20,316 nt of DNA from Phycisphaeraceae bacterium (GCA_009827215.1 WUAJ01000021.1:1-20316); one strand, 5' to 3'. Shown: positions 8,247-15,795, counted from the stretch's first letter. The notes: a model not told the origin generated them from the letters alone. Translations and numbers: made by a program.

Positions 8247-8714
8247 ATGACACTCAACGAGCATGATCAGCGAGCGCTGGACGCCGCGTATGAACAAGCG
8301 ATTAAGTCAAAGAACGAGGGCGGGATCCCGATCGGGTCGGCGCTGATGGATCGCGACGGGACGATTGTCGCGGTGGGTCATAACGAGCGTGTGCAGAGCG
8401 GAGATCCCACGGCGCACGCGGAGACGGTGTGTATCCGCAACGCCGGGAGACGACGCGATTGGCACGAGCTGACACTTGCATCGACGCTGTCTCCTTGCGC
8501 CATGTGCACAGGGACGGCGGTCCTTCATCGCATCCCGCGTGTGATCATCGGAGAGCACGAAACATTCATGGGGCGCGAGGATTGGCTCGAAGGGGAAGGC
8601 GTTGAGGTCGTGCTCGCTGATGACGATCGCTGCATCGAACTGATGCGATTGTTTATCGCAGAGCGACCTGAGTTGTGGGATGAAGACATCGGCGTGCCGC
8701 CGAGTGAGCGTTAA
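8247..8714 (+). CDS. Cytosine deaminase, yeast Fcy1-like (CDA-fold zinc deaminase)
   Basis: The 155-aa protein has the zinc deaminase signature: H57-A-E59 (zinc ligand and proton shuttle) and P83-C84-x2-C87. It resembles yeast Fcy1 (158 aa) along its length as I remember it: an early E-G-G-[IV]-P-I-G, G-H-N with N46, a T-L-S-P-C-x-M-C-T-G core, G-E-x3-F with F107, and the end E-R-P-x2-W-x-E-D-I-G with W144 and D147. In Fcy1 the equivalent Phe, Trp and Asp line the pyrimidine pocket, which favours cytosine over tRNA adenosine or guanine as substrate. The reaction would be cytosine + H2O to uracil + NH3, in the cytoplasm. No strong ribosome binding site is visible. Its stop overlaps that of upp on the other strand. 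Alternatives are a guanine or general nucleobase deaminase; I favour cytosine. Confidence 0.88.
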   Translation: MTLNEHDQRALDAAYEQAIKSKNEGGIPIGSALMDRDGTIVAVGHNERVQSGDPTAHAETVCIRNAGRRRDWHELTLASTLSPCAMCTGTAVLHRIPRVIIGEHETFMGREDWLEGEGVEVVLADDDRCIELMRLFIAERPELWDEDIGVPPSER

Positions 8715-9361
8715 ACAGTGCCGTACATTCTGTCCCCGGCGTCTCCGAGTCCTGGGACGATGTAGCCTTTCTCGTTGAGATGGTCGTCGAGAGCTGCGGC
8801 GTAAATCGTGACATCCGGATGATCCAGCTGCAAGCGCTCCACACCTTCGGGTGCTGCGACAAGACAGATCATGCGTAGGTCCGATGCGCCGGCGTCCTTG
8901 AGCATGCTGATCGCGGCGGAGGCGCTGCCCCCTGTCGCGAGCATCGGATCAACAAGGATCACAGGACCTGCGGAGAGATCCTTTGGGAGTTTGTTGAGAT
9001 ACGCTACCGGTTCAAGCGTGGATTCGTCACGCGCCATTCCGAGGTGTCCGACTCTCGCTTCCGGCATGACCTCGAGGATGCCATCGATCATCCCGAGTCC
9101 GGCGCGGAGGACAGGAACGATGGTGATGGTTCCCGCGAGATGATGCGCTGTGGTGGTGGTGATCGGGGTCTTGATCTCAACAGGATTGGTTTTGAATGAG
9201 CGGGTCACTTCGTAGACCATGAGTCCCGCGATCTGTGAGAGCACAGCTCTAAACGGCCTGTGCGTTGTGGTCTGATCGCGGATCGTGGTCATCTTGTGTG
9301 CGATGAGCGGATGATCAAAGACAATCACGCGTTCGTTGGTGCTCGACTGGTTGTTGGTCAT
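8711..9361 (-). CDS. upp: Uracil phosphoribosyltransferase
   Basis: The 216-aa protein aligns by eye with E. coli Upp end to end. The PRPP-binding loop is at about 134-147 (VILVDPMLATGGSA). L-R-A-G-L-G-M is at 85-91, and the uracil-binding end G-Y-I-V-P-G-L-G-D-A-G-D is at 199-210. It makes UMP from uracil and PRPP in pyrimidine salvage, in the cytoplasm. The N-terminus is a few residues longer than in E. coli, and no Shine-Dalgarno site is evident before the ATG at 9361. The convergent gene at 8247-8714 would supply its substrate uracil from cytosine. A terminator hairpin lies only 36 nt upstream of the start, so its own promoter must be very close, or it depends on readthrough. Confidence 0.96.
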   Translation of the reverse strand: MTNNQSSTNERVIVFDHPLIAHKMTTIRDQTTTHRPFRAVLSQIAGLMVYEVTRSFKTNPVEIKTPITTTTAHHLAGTITIVPVLRAGLGMIDGILEVMPEARVGHLGMARDESTLEPVAYLNKLPKDLSAGPVILVDPMLATGGSASAAISMLKDAGASDLRMICLVAAPEGVERLQLDHPDVTIYAAALDDHLNEKGYIVPGLGDAGDRMYGTV

Positions 9362-9396
9362 GCATGAAGTGTACGGCGTTTAGTGTGTTGGGTATA

Positions 9397-9430
9397 GAAA
9401 AACCCCGAGGCCAGCTGGGACCTCGGGGTC
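9397..9430 (-). terminator. Rho-independent terminator downstream of the 437-aa dockerin protein gene
   Basis: On the minus strand a 9-bp stem (ACCCCGAGG / CCTCGGGGT, 9402-9410 with 9421-9429) is followed by a T run. A second small hairpin, CCCGG-CTGAT-CCGGG (9450-9464), sits between it and the stop codon at 9475. The T run ends 36 nt before the upp start. Confidence 0.82.
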
Positions 9431-9474
9431 GAGATGTTCAAGTTGTCATCCCGGCTGATCCGGGCTGAACTCGA

Positions 9475-10788
9475 TTATGGGCAGCCCTTCGCGAATGCTG
9501 CGAGGTATGCCGAGACATCGAGGAAGTTGAATGAACCTTCGCCGGTGAAGTCAGCAGCGCTGTCGCCTGCACTGAATGCAGCGAGGAACGCGGAGACATC
9601 GAGGAAGTTCAGGTCGCCTTCGCCGGTGAAGTCTGCAGGACATGCAGGTGCGCCGGTTGGGACGAGGCCTTGGATGACGAGGGTTTGATCACCCTTGAAC
9701 GAGCTGATTGTGGTATCGCCCATGGTTGGTGGGGAGTCAGTCTCGAACCAGAAGTTGTACATGGTGCCCCAGCGGACAGCGTTTGCCCACTGAGTGTCAT
9801 CAAAGGTCTGGGTGCCCCAAGAGATGCTCGAGCCGCCTTCAGTTGCGGTCCAGTCGTCTGGGAGGATGTTGCCATCGACAACGTCGTAGTAGTCAACATC
9901 GTTGAAGCCGTGGTTGGAGGTCGCGGTGCTGACTGGGACTGAGAAGCCAGAAGCTGCGATGTCGGAGTTCTGGTTGTACAGGCCGTAGTCGTAGCGCCAT
10001 GTGCCGTTTCCGAGATCGGTTGCCTTGGAAGCAACGATCATACGACCTTCGCCTGGCCACTCAGCTTCGTTGATCACGACATCATTGTTGTGTGTCTGCC
10101 ATGCGTAGATCGCAGGGATCTCGCGGAAGGTCTGACCAGTTGTGCTTGCGTTGAAGGTGTTCTGGTTGATGGTCATGCGCTTGTATGACGCGTTGTTGAA
10201 GTTGGTGCCGTTTGCGAAGTCGTCCTTGTTGGTGTAGACACCTTCGCAGTAGAAGGTCGCGGTAGAGTCGGTGATGTCCGACTGCTGAACCTTGATGCGC
10301 TTGAAGATGTTGTTGCCGCTCTGGTTGATACCGGTGTACGGGTAGACATACTGAGCGGTGAATGGATTCACTTCCGAGCGTGGACCGAGGTCGCCCTGGG
10401 TACCGTTGAGTCCTGCACCGTATGGGTCGGAACATCCTGGGCCGAGTGCCTGGAAGGTACCGCCGCCTTGACATGGCTGACAGACCGAGCCTTGGAGGGA
10501 AGCGAATGAGTGCTTCAGGTGGGACAGGCCGAGCTGTGTCAAGCGTTCGGTTTCGTTGTCGTATTTCCAGATGGTGACACCGATCACAGGGTGATTCGGG
10601 GAGTTGTCGATCCAGTCAGCGTTGGAAGTACCGATGTTACATGCGGTGGTACCAACTGAGTACGCACGGATTCCATTGGTAATGCCGTAGTTGTTCACGC
10701 CGTCGAGCGAGCCACAGATGACATCTGGGGTTGCGACAGCGGTACCGGTGCATGCAGCCAACACGGCCGCGAGAGCGATGCGATTCAT
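9475..10788 (-). CDS. Secreted dockerin-tailed protein of unrecognised function (437 aa)
   Basis: ATG at 10788 is preceded by GGAGG (10796-10800) at proper spacing; the frame extends 22 codons further upstream but without signal-peptide logic. Residues 1-19 are a signal peptide (MNRIALAAVLAACTGTAVA). The body (about 20-380) has several Cys and conserved-looking segments: a G-S-L-D-G-V-N-N-Y-G start, NHPVIGVTIWKY, LKHSFASLQGSVCQPCQG, GCSDPYGAGLNG and LGPRSEVNPFT. I recall similar uncharacterised secreted proteins in other marine bacteria, but no function. Residues 383-437 are the double dockerin-like repeat ending GCP. No catalytic motif is obvious. It has its own terminator and is separated by 128 nt from the protease gene upstream. 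Confidence 0.9.
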   Translation of the reverse strand: MNRIALAAVLAACTGTAVATPDVICGSLDGVNNYGITNGIRAYSVGTTACNIGTSNADWIDNSPNHPVIGVTIWKYDNETERLTQLGLSHLKHSFASLQGSVCQPCQGGGTFQALGPGCSDPYGAGLNGTQGDLGPRSEVNPFTAQYVYPYTGINQSGNNIFKRIKVQQSDITDSTATFYCEGVYTNKDDFANGTNFNNASYKRMTINQNTFNASTTGQTFREIPAIYAWQTHNNDVVINEAEWPGEGRMIVASKATDLGNGTWRYDYGLYNQNSDIAASGFSVPVSTATSNHGFNDVDYYDVVDGNILPDDWTATEGGSSISWGTQTFDDTQWANAVRWGTMYNFWFETDSPPTMGDTTISSFKGDQTLVIQGLVPTGAPACPADFTGEGDLNFLDVSAFLAAFSAGDSAADFTGEGSFNFLDVSAYLAAFAKGCP

Positions 10789-10858
10789 TTCTTTTCCTCC
10801 AGTGGGGATTATGTGGTTGGTATTCAGCTTTAGAGTACAGGAAACACGAGACAATTGG

Positions 10859-10896
10859 TAGGGTAATTCAATGGGAAATCCGAGAAAATTACCCTA
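10859..10896. repeat. 10-bp perfect inverted repeat in the 437-aa/protease intergenic region
   Basis: TAGGGTAATT (10859-10868) and AATTACCCTA (10887-10896) are perfect reverse complements around an 18-nt spacer. It lies 21 nt beyond the protease stop codon and 71 nt before the next start, on the strand of both genes. There is no T run after the stem, so it is either a weak terminator for the protease gene or a regulatory site for the 437-aa gene. Confidence 0.55.
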
Positions 10897-10916
10897 ACAA
10901 GTGCCGATCTTGTGGA

Positions 10917-12356
10917 TTATGGACACCCTTGCGCGAAGGCACTCAGGTAGGCGCTGATATCAAGGAAGTTGTATGACCCGTTCTCATCCCAGTCAGCGAC
11001 TGGATCTTGAGCGCTGAATGCGGTCAGGAACGAGCTGATATCGAGGAAGTTCAGTGAGCCATCCACGAGGATATCCGCATCGCACACTCCCAAAGTGAGA
11101 TCGCAGTTCGCATCATTCTGGAGGTATGAGAGGATCCGATTCTGGACGCGTTCATCGAATCGGAGATCAATGTTGGAAAGTCCGCCGGGGCAGAGGTGGC
11201 AGTAGGACATGATCGTCGCATCGAGTCGATCGGAGCAGTCGCCGTTTCCGCAGCCATCGATGACTGGGTTGTAGTCATCGTGCGTGTGTCCTGTCCCGAA
11301 GTTGTGTCCCATCTCGTGAGCCGCGACGATCACATCCCAGTTGTTGTGTGAGTTGTCTTGGAGTGGGTTCGGGAAGAAACCTTCGAGGTTGGCGCTGACG
11401 CCGATGCCCCAGAAGTCGTTGCACGCGGTCGCGAGCCATGCGACACCTCCGCCGAGACTGCGAGCGCTGAGTCCCTGGACGACGGCGCGTTCAATGTTCG
11501 CTTCATCTCCGGAGTTGAACTCCGCTTGAACATCTTCAAGGAATTCAATGATGTCGCTCCCGCCGTACGGATCGTTGTTCGATTCGTAGGTACGCAAGAA
11601 CGGCACGCTCAGTGTCATGTTGATATCGCGGTAATAAATCGTCGAGATCGCTGCGAGCAGAGTCGATGCATATGACGCGGACGCCGTGGTGTTGCCTCCG
11701 AAGAGCGAGTTGGTGAACTCGTAGTCTGTTTCGACCGCAACCCTTGCGTCGCGTTGTGGTGGGGTCCCTTGAGGCAAGAAGTCGCCACCCGTGCTTGTGA
11801 AGTCTTCTGCTGGGAGTCGACCTGATAGACTGAATATTGGATTATTCATATCCACGGCACAGTTCAGACCAGCTGGTTCGAGTCCGAGTTGCTCCGATGG
11901 AGTGATTACCAGATCAGCAGCGGTCTTTGCTTGCCCGTCAAAGCGACCTGTCGAGATCACATGACTCTGATTTGCAACCTCGATGAATCCCGAGGTCCCA
12001 TGCTGAGTGATGGAGATGTACGCGATCTGTGAATCGTCCTCGGCGAGGTGACCACGCAGGTGGATGTCAGAAGACAAATCGATCGCGTGCTCGTTGCCCT
12101 TCGAGTCGACAGAGACAATCCGTGCATCTGGTGTGAAAGGTGAGAAGCGTGTGAGTTCCAGTTCGGCGCGTGTGCCGTCTTGCAGAGTCACGGTCAGTTC
12201 AACAATGTCACCGATGCGGACCTGTTGAAACGAATCAATACTCGTGAGTGCCGCGGGGCTTGCTTGAATGGAGAACGAGTGGGCATGGGGAGCCGCAAGT
12301 GCTGAAAGGTTTAGAGCGGATGTTGCCGCAATAGCGAGAAGGGTCGACGAACGCAT
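10917..12356 (-). CDS. Secreted metzincin zinc metalloprotease (M12B/reprolysin-like) with C-terminal dockerin-like domain
   Basis: The start is ATG 12356, with GGAG 9 nt upstream and directly at a signal peptide (residues 1-22, ending S-A-L-A-A). The 479-aa protein has an N-terminal pro-region-like part (about 25-200) and a catalytic domain (about 205-415). The latter carries the full metzincin zinc motif H347-E-M-G-H351-N-F-G-T-G-H357 and a Met-turn with M383 (I-M-S-Y-C), 26 residues after the last zinc His. Paired Cys around the active site fit disulfides of an exported adamalysin-like protease. Residues 425-479 are the double dockerin repeat, ending GCP. The enzyme should hydrolyse proteins outside the cell or at the surface. 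The substrate is unknown. Confidence 0.93.
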   Translation of the reverse strand: MRSSTLLAIAATSALNLSALAAPHAHSFSIQASPAALTSIDSFQQVRIGDIVELTVTLQDGTRAELELTRFSPFTPDARIVSVDSKGNEHAIDLSSDIHLRGHLAEDDSQIAYISITQHGTSGFIEVANQSHVISTGRFDGQAKTAADLVITPSEQLGLEPAGLNCAVDMNNPIFSLSGRLPAEDFTSTGGDFLPQGTPPQRDARVAVETDYEFTNSLFGGNTTASASYASTLLAAISTIYYRDINMTLSVPFLRTYESNNDPYGGSDIIEFLEDVQAEFNSGDEANIERAVVQGLSARSLGGGVAWLATACNDFWGIGVSANLEGFFPNPLQDNSHNNWDVIVAAHEMGHNFGTGHTHDDYNPVIDGCGNGDCSDRLDATIMSYCHLCPGGLSNIDLRFDERVQNRILSYLQNDANCDLTLGVCDADILVDGSLNFLDISSFLTAFSAQDPVADWDENGSYNFLDISAYLSAFAQGCP

Positions 12357-12572
12357 GGGTAGATACTCCGTGATCAGTTTGGATCCGGCAACAGCAGTTC
12401 GGTCACGATGAGCGCGTTCACGCACACATCAGCCTCCCGGCTGTTCGAATCGGTTTTGAGATGTCGAAAACACACAACGCGGGGAGAGTTCCCCAGTTTG
12501 ACAGTATCCGATTCGGGGCAGAATCGGCGTAGGTTCCAGTCTATTGGGTCTTTTTCACTTGTGTGAACAGAA
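12357..12572. promoter_or_regulatory. Leader and upstream region of the protease gene
   Basis: This stretch holds the protease gene's upstream sequence beyond the nhaA terminator. Two short inverted repeats stand out: GGGGA-GAGT-TCCCC (12481-12494) and CCGATTC-GGGGCA-GAATCGG (12508-12527). I see no clear -35/-10 pair on the minus strand and no open frame worth calling. Confidence 0.35.
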
Positions 12573-12601
12573 TAAAAAACCCGCAGTTCGAGACTGCGGG
12601 T
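12573..12601 (-). terminator. Rho-independent terminator of nhaA
   Basis: On the minus strand the stem ACCCGCAGT / ACTGCGGGT (12579-12587 with 12593-12601), with a 5-nt loop, is followed by TTTTTT. It begins 25 nt past the nhaA stop codon. Confidence 0.87.
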
Positions 12602-12626
12602 CTAGTTTCAAAGATGATCTCTGTGT

Positions 12627-14264
12627 TTACTCGTCTTCGTCGTCATCGACGAGTGGTCCCATGGTTTCTGGCTCCGGCTCGGGTCGTGCTTTGCATGTCA
12701 GCAAGATCACAGCTCCAGCGATCGCTGAGATCGCGGACGCGACAAGGATCGCGAGCTTCGCGTGCTCTAGGTGCGCGATGTTGTTCGCATACGCGAGGTT
12801 CGCGATGAAGATCGCCATGGTGAATCCAATCCCGCCGAGACAGCCGGCGCCGAGGATGTGGCGCCACGACACGCCGCGAGGGAGCGACGCGATTCCCATC
12901 AAGCACGCAAGGTAGCACAGGAGAATGATTCCGAGTGGTTTACCAATGACCAAGCCGAGGATAATCCCGATCGCTGCTGGATCGGATAGGTTCTCAGAAA
13001 TCCCGCCGTGGATCGGGATCCCGGCGTTCGCAAGCGCGAAGACGGGGATGATGACGAATGCGGCCCAAGGATGGAGCACATGCTCGATGCGATGAAGCGG
13101 TGGCATGACCATGCGCGAGTTGTGCATGATCGCGTTCACTGCGGCACGGCGTTCCGATGATTCGGTCACATCGTACTCCGGATCATCGTGCGCGTTTGCG
13201 AACACATCGAGCGCCTTACGCGTAGAGAAGACATAGTTGACCGCGTTGACGCGTGCGTGCGCTGGGATGGTCAACGCGAGCAGCACGCCCGCGATGGTCG
13301 CGTGGACTCCTGACATGTACACGAAGTACCACAACGGGAGTCCCATCACGAGATAGAGCGTTATCCAGCGCACACGCAGGACATTCATGAACATCAGGAC
13401 CGCGACGATGGAGCCGGCGTATCCGAGATATGCGAGCTCGAGATTCTCTGTATAGAACACCGCGATCACGACGAGCGCGCCAAGGTCATCGACGATTGCG
13501 AGACTGGTGAGGAATACTTTGAGTGAGTTCGGGATGCGCGATCCGAGCATCGCAAGGATACCGACTGCGAACGCGATGTCGGTCGCCATCGGGATACCCC
13601 AACCACCGATGGTTTCTTTTCCAAAGTTGAACGCGACGAAGATCAGTGCCGGACCGATCATCCCGCCGAGAGCACCAAAGATCGGGAGTGCGGCTCGCTT
13701 GGGTGATGCGAGCTCGCCGACGAGGATCTCGCGTTTGATTTCCAGTCCGACAACGAGGAAGAAGATCGCCATCAGCAGATCGTTGATCCACAGCGCCGAG
13801 GAGTGCTGTTGATACCACATGGGTTCTTCGGTCACCGGAATCCAACCGTGCCCGCCGTGCCCATCGTGCCCGTCGTCGGCGTGAGCGTCCTTGCCTTCGG
13901 CGACCATGGAGTGATCTTCAATAGTTTCTTCGATCTCGTCAGCGGCGTGTTCAATCGCGGACTCGGCGTGATCTTCGCTGTGATCGGTCGTGTGTAGGTC
14001 CGCTTCGCCGTGATGCGCTCCAGAGTCAGCATGATCCGGCTCGATTGAGACAGCGATGGTGGTCTTGGTCTTGTAGAAGATTTCGTTGTAGGTATCGGCG
14101 TACTTGGAGTTCGCCCAGATCATCGCGATCGCGGTCATGAGCAGCAGGACGATCCCGCCGGAGCTGGAGAGCTTCGCGAATCTTGTGAATGGTCGCGCGA
14201 GGCGTTCACCCGGCTCAGGGTTCAAGCCGTGTGCAGCGGTAGGTACATGATGGTCGTCGGACAT
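12627..14264 (-). CDS. nhaA: Na+/H+ antiporter NhaA with a long His/acid-rich external insert
   Basis: The 545-aa protein covers the whole NhaA family: S-S-G-G-I in TM1, WINDLLMAIFFLVVGLEIKRE, ATDIAF with D229 (E. coli D133), and A-I-V-D259-D260-L-G-A (E. coli D163/D164, the ion-binding pair). SGVHATIAGV, RIEHVLHPW and GIGFTMAIFI follow. It exchanges external H+ for internal Na+ across the inner membrane, for pH and salt balance. E. coli NhaA has about 388 residues. The excess comes mainly from an insert at about 75-141 in the loop after TM1, with 12 His and 21 Asp/Glu, and a smaller insert at about 335-390. The C-terminus is acidic. ATG 14264 has AGGAG 8 nt upstream. The gene has its own terminator and a candidate promoter (14366-14394). 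Confidence 0.96.
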   Translation of the reverse strand: MSDDHHVPTAAHGLNPEPGERLARPFTRFAKLSSSGGIVLLLMTAIAMIWANSKYADTYNEIFYKTKTTIAVSIEPDHADSGAHHGEADLHTTDHSEDHAESAIEHAADEIEETIEDHSMVAEGKDAHADDGHDGHGGHGWIPVTEEPMWYQQHSSALWINDLLMAIFFLVVGLEIKREILVGELASPKRAALPIFGALGGMIGPALIFVAFNFGKETIGGWGIPMATDIAFAVGILAMLGSRIPNSLKVFLTSLAIVDDLGALVVIAVFYTENLELAYLGYAGSIVAVLMFMNVLRVRWITLYLVMGLPLWYFVYMSGVHATIAGVLLALTIPAHARVNAVNYVFSTRKALDVFANAHDDPEYDVTESSERRAAVNAIMHNSRMVMPPLHRIEHVLHPWAAFVIIPVFALANAGIPIHGGISENLSDPAAIGIILGLVIGKPLGIILLCYLACLMGIASLPRGVSWRHILGAGCLGGIGFTMAIFIANLAYANNIAHLEHAKLAILVASAISAIAGAVILLTCKARPEPEPETMGPLVDDDEDE

Positions 14265-14365
14265 GACAGGGACTCCTGTGTGAACGCGGATTGTGCTGCC
14301 CCCCAGTTCAAGGGGCGATTTATGCCATTGTGTCCACCTTCTATCGGGCTTTACGCGTGGGGCTG

Positions 14366-14394
14366 TTTATTTCGATGCGAGAAGTGCGTGTCAA
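14366..14394 (-). promoter_or_regulatory. Candidate sigma70-type promoter for nhaA
   Basis: On the minus strand a perfect TTGACA (14389-14394) and AATAAA (14366-14371, 4/6 match) are separated by 17 nt. The leader to the nhaA ATG would be about 95 nt. The rest of the astB-nhaA gap (14265-14454) shows only weak hairpins after the astB stop and no clear terminator, so some readthrough from astB is possible. Confidence 0.45.
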
Positions 14395-14454
14395 AAAGCA
14401 CCCGCTGACATCAACAGCAAGGTTCGATCAAAAGGTGTGGCGAATTCTGCGCAC

Positions 14455-15795
14455 TTAGTGCTGGAAGGGATACAACCCAGAGAGGTCCAGAATAGTTGTG
14501 AGCTCATCAAGGATTTGGACACACCGATCCGCGAGTTGCGGATCAAGGAGATCACTTTGTGTGAGTTCGTCTGGATAAGTCCGTTCCACAAACTCCACCA
14601 ATCGAGCGTGGAGATCGTTGGTCATGATGACCCCTTGATGGACGGCACTGAGTTCAGTGTCAGACAAAGGCACACGCAGTCGCAAGCATGCTGGACCTCC
14701 GCCGTTGCGCATCGACTCTCGGACATCAAGGTAGTGGACGGCGTTGATCGGATTGCTTGTCGTCTCGATCATCCGATCAATGAAAGCACTGACGCGAGGA
14801 TTCTCGCTGGACTCGAGCGGCGCGATGAGGGCCATGGAGTTGTCTGGGAGCGTGACGATTTGTGAGTTAAACAGATAGCTTTTGACCGCGTCTTCGAGTG
14901 AGAAGTCTGTGTCGTGTGCTTCGATGGTGGTGAGCGGCTTGCCGAGTGGTGATGCGAGATCAGTGAGCATCGAGCGCGAGGTCGCGAACGCTTGCTCGTG
15001 GTAGAGGAACACGGACTCGTTCCCCGTCGCGATGACATCGTTGTGGAAGACTCCCGCGTCGATCGCGTCGGGATGCTGTCGCGCGAAGATCACTCGAGAA
15101 GGATCGAGCTGGTGTGTGCGTGCGATCGCTTCGCACGCGGCTCGTGTTTGTCTCGATGGATAGTTGCGAGCGCTGTTGGTTGGATCGTGAATATCAACGC
15201 CGTAGACGAAGAGCTCGATACCTGGTTGGTCGTGCGCAGATGCGAATCGGATGTGGTTCGCGGCTCCCTCATCAGCAAAGCGAGCCTGGTCTGGGAGCGG
15301 ATCGTGCACAAAGAAGTGGGAATCATCTCTGAAAATCATCCGTAGTGCGCGTGTTGTGGTGGGATGCTCAAGTGAGCGATGGAGATTGGAGACAAGATTT
15401 GCCGGGGTGAGGTGGACTTTGTGGTCCTTGGTGTCGGGACTCGGAGAAACAGTCGCGGCGTTCGCGGCCCACATGCTGCTTGCACTCCACGCCGCGGCGA
15501 GGAGCGTGGGATCGGTGTCGTTTGCTTGAGCGAGCACATGCGCATCAGATCCTTCGAATCCGATGCGCCGGAGGAAGCTCAGATCTGGACGCTGTTGAGG
15601 GGGGAGCACGCCTTGGGTGAGACCTAGATCCATCAGGACTTTCATTTTGGAGAGACCCTGGAGAGCCGCGGCTTTGGGTTTGGAGACACCACCGGCATTG
15701 GAGAGCGAGGCGATGTTCCCGGCGGAGAGTCCAGCGTAGTTGTGGGTCGGTCCGATCAGACCATCAAAGTTGACTTCCTGAAAATTACTCGGCAT
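14455..15795 (-). CDS. astB: N-succinylarginine dihydrolase
   Basis: From ATG 15795 the protein has 446 aa, against 447 in E. coli AstB. It aligns throughout by eye: EVNFDGLIGPTHNYAGLS at the start, MWAANAATVSPS, KVHLT.ANL, and the end L-Y-P-F-Q. The catalytic triad of the family is present: E176 (A-D-E-G-A-A-N-H), H251 (G-V-F-H-N-D-V) and C370 (G-G-G-P-A-C-L-R-L). It hydrolyses N2-succinylarginine to N2-succinylornithine, CO2 and ammonia in the arginine succinyltransferase pathway, in the cytoplasm. None of the other pathway genes (astA, astC, astD, astE) is in the window. No Shine-Dalgarno site precedes the ATG; a TTG start 11 codons upstream is possible but would break the usual N-terminus. 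Confidence 0.95.
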   Translation of the reverse strand: MPSNFQEVNFDGLIGPTHNYAGLSAGNIASLSNAGGVSKPKAAALQGLSKMKVLMDLGLTQGVLPPQQRPDLSFLRRIGFEGSDAHVLAQANDTDPTLLAAAWSASSMWAANAATVSPSPDTKDHKVHLTPANLVSNLHRSLEHPTTTRALRMIFRDDSHFFVHDPLPDQARFADEGAANHIRFASAHDQPGIELFVYGVDIHDPTNSARNYPSRQTRAACEAIARTHQLDPSRVIFARQHPDAIDAGVFHNDVIATGNESVFLYHEQAFATSRSMLTDLASPLGKPLTTIEAHDTDFSLEDAVKSYLFNSQIVTLPDNSMALIAPLESSENPRVSAFIDRMIETTSNPINAVHYLDVRESMRNGGGPACLRLRVPLSDTELSAVHQGVIMTNDLHARLVEFVERTYPDELTQSDLLDPQLADRCVQILDELTTILDLSGLYPFQH

